From the NCBI RefSeq assembly GCF_000002985.6, contig NC_003282.8:13144001-13208000 (forward strand): a DNA stretch of 64,000 bases, written 5' to 3'. Positions 1 to 11,232 of the stretch are shown here, piece by piece. The position numbers were made by a program, and so were the translations under genes. Each line of letters begins with the position of its first letter. Positions within the stretch are counted from its first letter, which is position 1. Under the pieces are notes generated by a model, which saw only the letters and a program-made list of their open reading frames with translations, searched no databases and was not told where the DNA came from. Source of the DNA: Caenorhabditis elegans. Lineage: Eukaryota > Nematoda > Chromadorea > Rhabditida > Rhabditidae.

Positions 1-2875
1 GGAAAATTTTCAAACTTCCAGAAAACATTTAGCGAATTCCGACATTTTTGTTTCAGAATACAATAAATATTTTCTTGATCTCAGGATTTTTTTCACGAGA
101 AAAAAATTGATTCCAGAAAAAATCGTTTTGTAAAACTCCAGATAGCCATTTACCTAGACCTAGTTTTTACAATTTGGCATTCTCATTTTTATAAAATTGG
201 ATATATTCCATCCGGCCCGGGTGGCAAGGAGGTGGTTGCCATGTGGCCAGAAAAGTCGAGCCCACGTGGAGTGTTTAAAAATTTACTTCTTAAACTATTT
301 TTGTCAAAATGTCAAAAACTCCTTTCACCGACTCATATTTTATTTTCGACAAACAATAGCTACCCAAGAAGAACATCTAAAAACAACCCTGCTCCTCTAA
401 TCCCTCAAACTATACATAGTTATATCTTTTCAAGTCAAATCTTGAAAATAAAATCTTAACTATCACCTATCTAACTGACCACAAATGCTACTTCACCTGA
501 AAAGAGCAGGGGATTTCAAGCATGTCGCGCTTGTCCAGTTCATTACCAAAAGAGCATAGTAAACATTGAATGACGAACATGCATTGTTTCATTGTTTAAA
601 GCTTTTCCCTAAAATATATCTATGAATCACGTAATCAAATACGTCTATGTCACTTGGAGCATAACACCTCGTGAGCTTAAGTGAGCTCCGCCTCCATATG
701 TCTCAGAGTTCCCTTTTCTTTATAAAAACTGTTTCCTCATTGTTCCTTTCGCCCATAACAACTATAGGTTTCTCCTTGGCAATTCAATTATTTTTACGAA
801 TTTTCGCCGTTTTTTCTCATATAAATTATTTTTTTAAATGTGTTCTGATCGTTTGTTCGGCACGCTAGCGTTGGCTCTCATATTTTGTGGCTCAAATCTT
901 TTTTATGGGCGGAGCCTATAAGGATCCGCTTACTGTGTTTCTAAGATTTTGGTGCGAAATTAATTTTTTTTTTTCAAAAAAGAATTTCGTAAAAATAGCT
1001 TTTATCACTCAATTTTGTTTTTTTTGGCACATCACAATGGGCGGGCCAGGTCCAAACCACTTTATGGGCGGAGTCTGCCCGTCTTATTCATTCTCCTTAG
1101 CTTCATGATCTTGGCGCGTGAAATTTGAATTTTCTTTCAAAGTTTTTTTTTCTGAAAATTTTTAGTTTTGTCTGAAAAAACAGTATTTCTTTTTCATATA
1201 ATTTTTTCAAAAAATCCAAACTGTTTTACATACACTAAGGAAAATATAATATTTTGTCCCACCCACGCTCTGGGCGTGGTCCTTCAAGCTCCGACCTTTT
1301 TATAGGCGGGGCTTTGTTGGTCACGCCTATTTTTCTGTGCCGCTGAATTCCTCCAATCTTTACAATTTGAAACAATTAACTCATATTTGCCGACACTTTT
1401 GAATTTTTTCAAAATTTTGTTAAATTTCCCTAAAACTCCCTGCTAACTTTACCGCTTTTGCCCCTCCCCCCCCCCCTGTCCAAAAAACACTTGCAGAATA
1501 TTTAATAAGGTTCATTCTCCTGAAAGAAAACCTGCGCCACACAAGTTTTTATTGTTTTCGGGGTCGCTTTGTGTGCTAGAACTTGAAAGTCATGGCAATT
1601 GATGTCACTTTTTAATATTTTTAATCCTCCGGTATCTTCTAATAATAGGTTTTTACTTTTTTGTAGAGCCAAGAGCCACTTGGTTTTTAGTTCAGTTAAT
1701 TTTTGAACATGTTCTAGGTCGGAAAATCTTGAAGATGTCCCCCCTCTACTACAAAAAGGAAACTTTTCTACACATTCATAGTAATTTGATACATTTTTTT
1801 TGCATACCCTCACCAATTCACTATTACTTTTTAATCTTCATCTCCGCCCCCGTGTGCAAGTGTTTTCCAAAAGAGGAGACCTCCTTGTGGTAATAAAACT
1901 GAACGGACTTTTCCAAATTTTTATTATTGAAGAATTTCGACACACAAGTTCATTTTTACTTTTGGAGCACCGAAATGACGTGGCTTTTTTGTTTTAAGGA
2001 CGGCAGTATGTTGATGAGGTTTAGACTAATAGGAAACGACTTACTATTAGTCTTGAAAATAGACAATTTCGTTTGGATTTTTGTGTTTGTTTTATATTAT
2101 GCGGGCAAGAATAAAAAGGCACGCCTGCCTATTGCCCCCGAGATTGCCGGCTGGGTGAAAGAGGGGCGAAGGCGCGCCCAGTCTCGCCTCGACCGGTTTG
2201 AATGACTTGTAAGGTTTTATCGGGGCTTTTCCACAAACTTTTGGACGGGATGATTTTTAAAATTCCAGAAATACGAAGTTTTTGTAATTTTTTTAAAGAA
2301 TTGTACTACGTATTATATTATTATTATCGTAGATATTTTTTCACGATTTTGAAAAATTTTAAATACATTTCACCAGCTCAAGAATTTTTACAAAGTCAGA
2401 AATAATTTTTTTAAATAAAAAATTTTTAAAAAAATCCAAAATGTTTTCTACTAATCCGGGAAATTTACCATTTAAAAATTTTTTGAAAAAAAAATCTGAA
2501 ATTTTTTAAACGAATAAATCGGTCAGCAAAAGTCCACTTTTTCACTTCGCATTTTTGCACTTTAACCAGCTAGCAATACATTTCCAAAATGGAAAAAATT
2601 GAACTATTCATACGAAAATTCATATTTATGTTGAACACACCGTTTTTCGAGTTTTTGATAAATTGCTTCGTCTCGAGAAATATTTTTCAAAGAAGGCCTA
2701 AACATAAAATAAAATGATTTATTTGCGGAAACATAAATTCAAAGCTTCTAGTCGAAATTTTCTAGTTCAGATGTGAAGCTCGTTTAAAAAATTACTCGAT
2801 AAAATTATTTCTTCTAAAATCCCGAAAATTTCTGCCTCAGTTTTGTCTAGAAGATTATTTAACATAGTGCAGCCA

Positions 2876-2917
2876 AAGCCTAAGCCTAAGCCTAAGCCTA
2901 ATAGTAAGCCTAAGCCC
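2876..2917. repeat. Interstitial telomere-like repeat (TAAGCC)n, array 1
   Basis: About seven units of the hexamer TAAGCC, the complement of the C. elegans telomere unit TTAGGC, with one imperfect unit. The left flank contains TTTTGTCTAGAAGATT, which also precedes array 2, so the two arrays share flanking sequence. Confidence 0.9.
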
Positions 2918-4034
2918 GCCTTTGCATTTTCCACGTGGAATCCACAACACGATTTCGAAAATTCTCAAAATTTCGTATACGGGAATTCTATGCTCCTTTT
3001 TGCATACATTTCGTGGAATTACCTTTACCCATGCGAACACGAGTACACATAATCTGCCTAATGAGACTTCAAAGTATGCATATCTATTTATTTGCTGTTC
3101 GTTTACACGCATGACCTCATTTTTTCCTTTGAATGCACGGATTAAAGTACTGAAACTTGCAACTGATGACGAGCTTCTCCATTCAACTTCCAGACAAGAT
3201 TAGGTAAAGTTCAAGTGGAGCTTACAGCTGAAATCAGAGAGAGGCGGGTATTTTGTAGATAAATTTTTTCAGTAAAAAAAAAAGATTTTTTAAACTCTAA
3301 AAAAATCCCGGTGCTCGTTTTATTGCTAGAAAAGTCATATTTGAAGGATCTATGTATTTCAAAATTTTGTTTCAAAAATCGAAAATTTATTGAAAAATTT
3401 TGGACGACAACTTGAACTTGAAATTTGAACGCATGAGGCAGACAGGCGCATTTTTTGCCTTCGAGAAAAGCCTTTTGAAGGCACGTATGGAAAAGCCAAT
3501 ATGTGGGTGGAGCTAATCACAGGTGGTTACTAAAAATTCTTAGCACATTGCTCAAATTTCATCTTTGTCCCAAGTTGGGACTCCCAACTGATGACGATTC
3601 ATCATAGTAACTTGAGCATCTTTTGTCTATTTTTGGAGCATTTCCCTTTTTCAGGTACCCCCCCCCCCTCCCAATCTCCTCTCCTCACCTCTTTTCCATT
3701 TTTGATCCCTTCTTCATTTTGTGTGCTTCTCTCCTCCCAGAGCTCCACCCACTTTTCAATGTCTGAAACATTTCGTCTCATTATGTGTTCCGGAACAGCA
3801 AGCCGAAGTCCGATTAAAAAGAACGCGAATTTCTGTTTTTTTTTCTGCATTCTGCATTCTGACGGATGTAGTGACGTTCGGAAGAGATGGCGAGTCTAAT
3901 TAGAAACTTCCTAGGCATGGGTGGGGGAGTTTCTTTTTGGCCCCCATGCTTATTTTGTCTAGAAGATTGCTTCGTGGTGGTCGATAAAGTTGGGACCAAT
4001 TTTTTTTTCAAAATGAGAAGAACATGGTGCACCC

Positions 4035-4090
4035 AAAGCCTCAGCTTAAGCCACAGCCTAGGCCTAGGCCTAAGTCTAAGCCCAAGCCAG
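4035..4090. repeat. Interstitial telomere-like repeat, array 2 (degenerate)
   Basis: Degenerate TAAGCC/TAGGCC units in the same orientation as array 1. They follow a flank with the same TTTTGTCTAGAAGATT and GTGCA(G/C)CCAAAGCCT blocks seen before array 1. This points to copies of one dispersed repeat rather than independent telomere insertions. Confidence 0.85.
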
Positions 4091-4857
4091 GTCTCCGCTT
4101 CTGTACTAACCCTCTGGCACCTCAATTTACTACAACTACGTGCTGAAAAGGGTTCCGGAGGTCTAAAAAATGTTGATATGTTGACTTTTCGTGGTCCAGT
4201 TGAGTGAGCTTTCCAGTCAAAAGTGTATCTAGTTTGAACCAATGTACTTTTTTCCTCACAAAAAAAAGCACAAAAGTTAAATCATTGTTGTTTTTGTTTC
4301 TTTTCAGTAGGCCCCCATCTTCTTCTTTTTCTTCCCGGTTCTCACTATTCTATTCAAATTTCCGGTCCATTTGGTGTCTAATTCAGTAGTTTTGATTACA
4401 TTACGCACCACCGGAAGATTAATCAGTCGCCCCTGAAACAGTATTCGTTGAGAGCTCTCGTCAGATTGGATTCGATCAGGGGGCCCTAGGGAGACAAAAA
4501 TTTATAGTATCAAACTTCAATTTCTTCTAATTGTATTGCATGGGCAGTTTCGATGATATCAAAAAATTCACAACTACAAAAATGTAGAGAACAATGTGTT
4601 GGGTAGTTTTGTAGTTGACACCATTTTGACTGTATAAAGCCCTAGGCTTGTTCATCACGCGTTTTTCTATTTCGAGCTAATGATGAACTCGCAGAAAACA
4701 GAATGTGCTCTGACCAAATTGAAAGTGATGTATGATATGTATAACAGATTTGGCATTTTTCTAAAATCAGCATGTACCTGTCTATTGCTGACCAAGTCAC
4801 GAGAGAAATTGCAGCGACTTTTCACATTCGTGTCACGTGCAAAGCATATGTCGGTTT

Positions 4858-5278
4858 TTGCGACGTGGCCTAGAAATAGAGAAGACTCGGCCACCGAATT
4901 TTTTCGCGGTCACGTCATATGAATGGGTAGAACCAGAAGGTTTCGGTATTTTGATTTTTTTCGGAAAATAGTATTTATGAAAAATATTGTTTTTCGATAT
5001 GATTGGAGGGAGAAGTGGCCTAGAAAAAAACTAGATTTTGATAATTTTTGGAAATGATATTTATCTATTTTTTGAAAGAATTTATTCAATTTTCACATTA
5101 AATTGATAATTTTAGGATTAAAAAATAACATAATTAATTTTTAAGATTTTTTTCAGTTTTTTTTAGATTTCCAACTGAATATAAACTATGTGAGTGAGTG
5201 ATTCTACAGAAACCCTTTTGTAGGTGGCCGAGTTTTCTATTTTCTCGACCACCAATCAAAAAGCCACGTCATAAAGAA
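4858..5278. repeat. Palindromic element with GTGGCC(T/G)AGAAA-type arms
   Basis: The left arm contains GACGTGGCCTAGAAA and the right arm GGTGGCCGAGTTTTC followed by GCCACGTCATA, in inverse order. Related sequence occurs at 7.27-7.44 kb and at 26.09 kb. The structure is that of a non-autonomous inverted-repeat element. I cannot name the family. Confidence 0.6.
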
Positions 5279-5580
5279 AGGTTGATCTATTCAACCGTTG
5301 ACATTTGTGAGCTCATCTGAATGATTGTGCCCACCACCCACAAAACGATGCAACCCGAGACTTTCAACAACTTTTTACAAGTTTAGACAATTTCCACGTT
5401 TTGTTTCGAATTTCTCTCTCTCTTTCTCTGGTGCCACGTCATCTCTCTCATGAAGCTCCGCCTATTTCATGCTTCATTCACACTTTCTGATTTCATTCAT
5501 TCATCTACTGTTTCGTGCATCTTTGCTCTTTGGATTTTTTAGTGCAGTTCAAAAAAATTAAATTCAACTTTTCAGGTAAA

Positions 5581-6405
5581 ATGTCCACTCGGTGGTTTGT
5601 GTTCGTCGCCCTGATGGCTCTCGTTTTACTTAGTGCACACACTACAGAAGCAATGTGAGTTGGAAAAAATTAAATAAATTTCAGGCCAAAGTCGGAGCCT
5701 AAGCTTAAGCCTAAGCCTAAGCCTAAGCCTAAGACTCATCCTAAGCCTGAGCCTGAGCATAAGCCTGAGCCCGGGCCTAAAACTAAGCATAAGCCGGAAT
5801 CCAACAAACATAGCCCCCAGGAAATGCCAATCTGAGAGTTTAGTTTTCCCCAAGTTTGAAAATTTTAGATTTTCCAAGAAATGAAGTGTTTCTTTAAAAT
5901 ACATTTTTCCATTGAACACGTCCACCGGAAATGTGTCTGAACCTTTTTTTTTTGAAAAGTTTGAACTCGTTTTTGGAAAGCTCACATTTCCAATTCTCGC
6001 CCACATTCTTGAGTGTGAGGGGTCACTTGCAATGTTGCGGAACTTTGAAGAATGAAAATGTGTCGATTTACGCAGTTCGTGTACTCCTCGAGGAAAAGTC
6101 TACAATTTCTTTTGCGAAAAAATACAAAAAGCAGCACATTTTGACGAAAAAAAAAACTATTTATAATATTGCGAAATTGCTCGTAAATCTACAAAATAAA
6201 ATGCTGGCCTAGCTTTTTCTCTTCCACTCTTTAACCTAAAAACCCCAAAACAATTTCCAGGCCACGTCCGGGACAAATGTCATTGAGCAACACACGAAAC
6301 TGTTTCTTCTCGCCAATGGGATGTGTCTTCGTACCAAAGATGTCACGAATCCGGAAACTTTCAGCTGACTTTCGCAACGAAATCCCGCCACCCGACTACA
6401 TTTGA
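5581..6405 (+). CDS. Secreted neuropeptide precursor, allatostatin-C-like (72 aa)
   Basis: Two exons, 5581-5654 and 6261-6405, join in frame (AT|G) and give 72 residues. Residues 1-24 form a signal peptide (MSTRWFVFVALMALVLLSAHTTEA). The mature part carries NCFFSPMGCVFVP: two cysteines with six residues between them, followed by V-F. Insect allatostatin C and vertebrate somatostatin-type peptides are short disulfide rings; AstC also has six residues inside the ring and ends near C-F, so a secreted cyclic peptide acting on a somatostatin/AstC-type GPCR is the best guess. Cleavage would have to be at single Arg or Lys residues (NTR before, PK after), because no dibasic site flanks the ring; that is atypical. 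The only two cysteines are the ring pair. The intron contains telomere-like array 3. The gene is convergent with crld-1. The gene model is good; the peptide family is an inference. Confidence 0.72.
5689..5797. repeat. Interstitial telomere-like repeat, array 3, inside an intron
   Basis: Roughly 18 perfect to degenerate (TAAGCC)n units lie in the intron of the neuropeptide-like gene, in the same orientation as arrays 1 and 2. Read on the plus strand the array encodes Lys-Pro repeats, and on the minus strand Leu-Arg repeats. Both are translation artefacts of the satellite. Confidence 0.9.
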
Positions 6406-6581
6406 TCTATTGCTGCTCCACCGCGCGCCACGTACATCGCCACGTTTTCTATCGATTGGCGTGTTTTTCGCCGTATGATCTCTCAGTTCGTTCACACATT
6501 TCACGATCTCTTTCTTCTAGCAGTTCTTCTCATTTTTTTTAAAGTTCGGCATAAATCTACCATGTTATTTGAAAAATGTGA

Positions 6582-6600
6582 TATATATATATATATATAT
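6582..6600. repeat. (AT)n microsatellite
   Basis: About nine AT dinucleotides in the interval between the convergent neuropeptide-like gene and crld-1. Confidence 0.9.
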
Positions 6601-6707
6601 TGCACATAGAAAACAAGAGAAAAATCACAGACAGATCGGGATTGAAAGCAATCAAAAAATGCATATATATAGCAACAATAAATAAAAAATGTTAAAATTA
6701 ATATAGG

Positions 6708-9700
6708 CTATAATTCATCCTTCTCATCGTCATCGTCTCCATCCTCATCTTCATGAGCTTGCTGTTCCGTTGCTTTCAAGGCTGCAAATTTTGAAAAAAT
6801 GAAAATATTCTACATTTTATTGATGAATTTCTGAGCAAGCGCTGTTAACTGTTTAATAACCGTATAAAACCAATAAAAAAAATTTTAAAAATTGTTCAAT
6901 ATCCTAAAAATCGCTTGGCCTCGTCGGGAATTGTGTCAGGATTAACATAAAGATCGACAAGAATCAGGGCGACGATGGTGATTCCCGTTAAAACATAGAG
7001 CACTGGGGATCCGTGCCAAACGACGAAAGTGATGATGATGATGAGAGAGGAGAAGGCAATCAATTTGAGTTGCTGGTCGATTGGCATGAACGGGCGATCA
7101 GGAGATGCTGAACCATGGTGAATAGAGGAAATTGGAACTGGGTGAAGGAGCCCCTAGGGAACATGCAGAAGCTTCAGACTTTGTTAGGTTTACTTATATA
7201 ACGCTTTCAATCTCTCTACAGAATCGTAGAAATCTCCATCCGATCTAGGAAACTTGAGCGCTTTTTCCTACGCTTTTTCCTACGTGGCCTAGAAAAAGTA
7301 AAAACTTGGCCAGCGATTTATCTTGAATTTTTCACGTTAGATATTTTTGGAGCTCCAGCTGAAGCTTCCCCACAACGGTTTTGAATGGCCCTAACTCTTT
7401 TTATGAGGGTGGCCGAGTTTTCTTATATCACGGCCACGTAGTAAAAACCGTTCTGTGTGTGGGGTTTTGTGAAGAGGACGTTATATTCCTGGTGCACAAA
7501 ACTCTGAGAATGCGTATTGCACAGCATATTTGACGCGCAAAATATCTCGCAGCAGAAAACTACAGTAAGATGACTACTGTAGCGCTTATGTCGATTTACG
7601 GAAATCATTTATTAATCGATCAAAAATATTGAACATTTTTGAAAAAATCACAAAAATTACAATTTGAATATTGCTGTCACTTTTTTCCCGAAAATCGAGC
7701 CCGTAAATCGACACAAACGCTACAGTAGTCAATTACAGTAGTTTTCGTTACAAGATATTTTGCGCGTCAAATATGTTGTGTAATACGCATTTTTTATGTT
7801 CTCGCAATATATTTTTTGAACCATGATTTTTCAGAAAAGCTCGTCCCTTTTTTTTGGAAATTTTTGTTTTTAATGCAATTTTTCGATTTTTTTTTGAAAA
7901 CTGAAATTTAAATTAGATTATCCAGAAGTAAACCAGATCATGCTTTGTTAATACCACATTCAAATTGAAGAAAAAAAAAACGAACCTTCGACGTCAAATT
8001 GACAATTTTGCTCATCATCCTTCTTATATCCTTCCTTACATTCACACTTGAACGATCCGACAGTGTTCACACAAATTTCGTGCTCTTTTGTGCATGCGGA
8101 CTCGTTTTGGCATTCGTTGACGTCTGAAATAAGGATTTTTGATTAATTAAAAGTTAAGATGGCGGTTCAAAAATTTAGAATTCTAAAAAAAAAAAATTGA
8201 AATTCGCATTGAATTTTATAGATTTTTGCATAGTGTTTCGGCAATTCTGCAAATTTTAATTTTTCAAATAAAATGTTTTTCAGCAAAAATCTGGTCTGGA
8301 AAATGTTAATTTTTCTCTATAAACCAGATTTTACTTTTTTTTGAAAATGACACGAAAAATCTATGCTTTTGTGAATTTTCCAGGTGAAAACTTCAAAATT
8401 CAGAGCTTTTTATCGGAAAAATCACGAAATTTTTTCACTTTTTCCAAGCAGAAATGGGGAAAAATCGCGAAATTTGTGCTCTCAGTCCCAGTTTTTTTTC
8501 ACAATTTTTTGATTAGATAGAAAAACACGAAAAATGGAGATTTTTCAAAAACTTTTCTTTTTTTCAAGAATATTAAATGAAAATTCAATTTTTTTTTCCA
8601 ACTTTTCTCATACCTGCGCACCCTTCTTCTGTCAATTTCCACCCATTTTTACATTTTGAGCATCCTTTTGAGCTCTCCGATGAGCAAACTCCAAGGCAGC
8701 CCTCGTGGCATTCTGAATTTTTTCAATTATTTATTTTTTCGATTTCAAAAATTAAAAAAAAAAAAACAAACTTTTACAAACGACACCCTGCACTGTCCGA
8801 GATTCTTCGAAATACTCGATATCACAGTATCGGCATAGATTTCCAGTATATCCAGTCTCACATTTACACTTTCCACTGCCTTCGCGGCTTCCATCTCCCT
8901 GAAAATTGGATTTTTGTTGGTTTTTTTAAAGGGAAAAATTAATTCTCAATTTTTCAAGATTTTAAAGAAAATTGACTAACATGACAGGATCCTTTTCCAA
9001 AACAGACATCAGCTTTTTCACTTAATCCAGGACATTGTTCGCAGTTTTTACCAAAGTGTCCATCAGGGCAGCACACTGAAATTTTTTTATTTATTTTTTG
9101 CTATTAAAAGTTTGGAAAATATTATAAAATATTGCTTAAAGGCGCACGTTATTGTTTAGATGGGTCTCGCCGCGAAAAAATATAATTACGGTTTTTTAAA
9201 ATTAAATCCGAAAATTAATTTTTTTGCATTAATTTTCGCTTAAAGAATTTCAATTTTCAATCACAAATTTCTAGTAAATCGAAAAATATTAATTTCTAGC
9301 TATTTTTAATCAGAAAATTGTGAAAAATCGTATTTTTTCTAATAAAACTACAAAATTTTCGCGCTTTTCACAGTAAAAATAGAAAAAAAACTCAATTTTT
9401 AGTATGAAATTTGCAAATCTTTGGCGATTTTCAACGGGAATAATAACATTTTTAAGTTTTCTGGCGGAAATTTGTTGAATTTTGCGATTTTTTTGCTTGA
9501 AAATTCGGTTTTTATTGAAAATTAGGCTCTCGAAAAATTTCAGACTGGAAATTCAATTTTTTATTGATTTTTCGGGGTATATTGTGAAGAATCTAGTTTT
9601 TAAAATGTTCGTTTTATTCGCGATTTTCATTTAGAAAATAGCGAAAAATTCAATTTTTGAGGCCGAAATTCGCGAATTTTCAATGGAAAATGCGTTTTCT

Positions 9701-10329
9701 TTCGATTTTCATACGTTTTTATAGTCAAATTTAAGAAATTTTTACATTTTAACTGCTCAACACAGAGCCAATTTGACATATTATTGTGTTGCTGGTTGTA
9801 GTAGAACTCTTCAATTGTTTCTTCATGCTTTTCAAGTTGAGTAGAGCACTGAAAATATAGAAATTACAGGGTTTTTATTAAAAATTTAATTTTTTGAATA
9901 CTTTAAACTCGATTTCTGCGATTCCCATAAAATTGTCCATATTTGGGAGCGACGATTTCTTGCAAACACCTTCGAGAACTTCGATTAGCCGGGTTTCACT
10001 GAAAATTTTGATTTTTTTTTTAATTTAAAATATTTCCAGCGCCAAATTTCGAGAAACCAACCTAGTTTTGTACTTTCCCAGATTTTTCTCTTCCCAAGCT
10101 GTGTCTCCACCGGCAAAATGATGGCGAGCCGTTTTTTTGAGACCCTGAAATTCGGAATTTCTTTTTATTTTATATTTTTAAATTCATTTAAATATAAAAA
10201 TAGAGCACAAACCTCATCAAATGTGCTCACTAGAAAATTACACGTCCTGCATTTTTCGTTTTTGATGGTGACTTCTTTTTGTGACGTGGCACCAATTAAT
10301 ACAGCAAGCAGGAGCAGTATCCGGCTCAT
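6708..10329 (-). CDS. crld-1: CRELD-family ER protein with EGF-like domains, two alternative C termini
   Basis: Exons on the minus strand: 10213-10329, 10062-10144, 9902-9998, 9746-9848, 8981-9075, 8772-8898, 8614-8712, 7986-8123, then either 6896-7107 (isoform 1) or 6708-6781 (isoform 2). All joins keep the frame. The product has a signal peptide (MSRILLLLAVLIGATS), a CxxC-bearing N-terminal region (KCRTCNFLV), a cysteine-rich EGF/laminin-like stretch (CCPDGHFGKNCEQC, CKCETGYTGNLC), a furin-like cysteine block (CHEGCLGVC) and a calcium-binding EGF (DVNEC...CVNTVGSFKCEC). The first ending carries two hydrophobic segments. The second is an acidic tail ending in KDEL, an ER-retrieval signal. 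CRELD proteins act in the ER, and the worm member is known to promote assembly of levamisole-sensitive acetylcholine receptors. The gene is divergent from msh-5. I recognise it as crld-1 (F09E8.2). Confidence 0.9.
7270..7442. repeat. GTGGCC-arm palindromic element in a crld-1 intron
   Basis: The left arm has CCTACGTGGCCTAGAAAAAG and the right arm GGTGGCCGAGTTTTC...GGCCACGTAG in inverse orientation. It is a shorter relative of the element at 4.86-5.28 kb. Confidence 0.6.
7495..7805. repeat. Palindromic element, ACTACAGTA/TTTGACGCGCAAAATATCTCG family (copy 1)
   Basis: The arms contain GAGAATGCGTATT, TTTGACGCGCAAAATATCTCG, AAACTACAGTA and TGTCGATTTACGG, repeated in inverse order on the right arm. 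Further copies lie at 34.5, 48.97, 53.7, 58.9 and 60.67 kb. This is a dispersed fold-back element in a crld-1 intron. Confidence 0.8.
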
Positions 10330-11232
10330 TTTCACCCTGAAAAATGGAAAAAATTGGATTTTTATGTAGCTTTAAGACACGACAAACCGTTATTTTAGAG
10401 AAATTACACGCAGAATAAGCGAATGAGCGCGGCCGAATGCACTGCAAATTGTCTACGTTGTCCAGTTTCTCGGCCCTGTGAGCGGAGAAAAGAGAGGGAG
10501 AAAAGAAAAATGAACAAATATTGGCTTTGACCGGGATTACTAGCAAAAGAGGTGACTGATGGAAGAGGGAACAATTAAATATTAGAAAAATTCGAAAAAG
10601 TTAATTATTTTCGCTGGAAATCACCTTAATTTGGGGAGTTTCGAAAGAAATTTTGATAAAAATAGAATTATCCACTTTTTATTTCGTGAAAAAAACAACA
10701 ATTTCGACTGAAAATCCAGCTTTAATTCGAGAAATAACAAATATTTATTTATTTAATTAAATTAAATTAAATTAAAGAAAATAATTGAATTACTGTAGTG
10801 ATCGTTGCGGGACCCGATGAACCGAAATCGGTATGCGCCTTGTAGTTACGGTAAGAAAAACGGGCGGTGTCGAGAATTTAATTTAAATTGCATTTCCAAA
10901 ACAATTTTCCTCGTTTGAAAATAAATTTTACGAGTTTTTGGTTAGTTTAAATGCTAAAAACTTGATTTAATTTAATAAAACGTACCTAAAAATTCAGTTT
11001 CGTAGCAGAAAACACGAAAATTTCAGTTTTTAGTAAAATTTTCGGAATTTCTATTTTCAAGTCTTGTTTATAGTTACTTTTTATGGTGTTCAATCAACTT
11101 TTTGAAGTTTAAAATGTTTAAAACGTTTAAAATTACTTTACAAGAACCGAAAAAAACCGAAAATATTTCAATTTTTAGTTTTTCAGCAACCTTTTCTTAA
11201 ATCAGAAATAATTTTATGAAATTTTGGTTCAA
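10330..11232. promoter_or_regulatory. Shared divergent intergenic region between crld-1 and msh-5
   Basis: 903 bp separate the two start codons, which point away from each other. The promoters of both genes should lie here. A GC-richer stretch at 10.79-10.87 kb (TTGCGGGACCCGATGAACC, then GGGCGGTGTCGAG) stands out from AT-rich surroundings, but I cannot assign a factor to it. Confidence 0.5.

Larger units (their letters stand above)
1..5560. other. Gene-free left end rich in repeats
   Basis: I find no supportable gene here. Open frames are short, lack splice-consistent partners and have intergenic composition. The stretch holds two telomere-like arrays (about 2.88 and 4.04 kb), two poly-C runs (about 1.47 and 3.66 kb), short GGGCGG-type repeats near 0.9-1.3 kb, a GC-rich patch at 2100-2205 and a palindromic GTGGCC element at 4.86-5.28 kb. 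The last few hundred bases are presumably the promoter of the neuropeptide-like gene that starts at 5581. Confidence 0.6.

Noticed and set aside
1502-1816. 104-codon minus-strand open frame
   Set aside because: No signal peptide, domain, or splice partner, and no homologue I recognise. It could be a relic of a repeat, but nothing supports a gene.
5626-6006. Minus-strand frame with Leu-Arg repeats
   Set aside because: The repeats are the telomere-like array read in translation.
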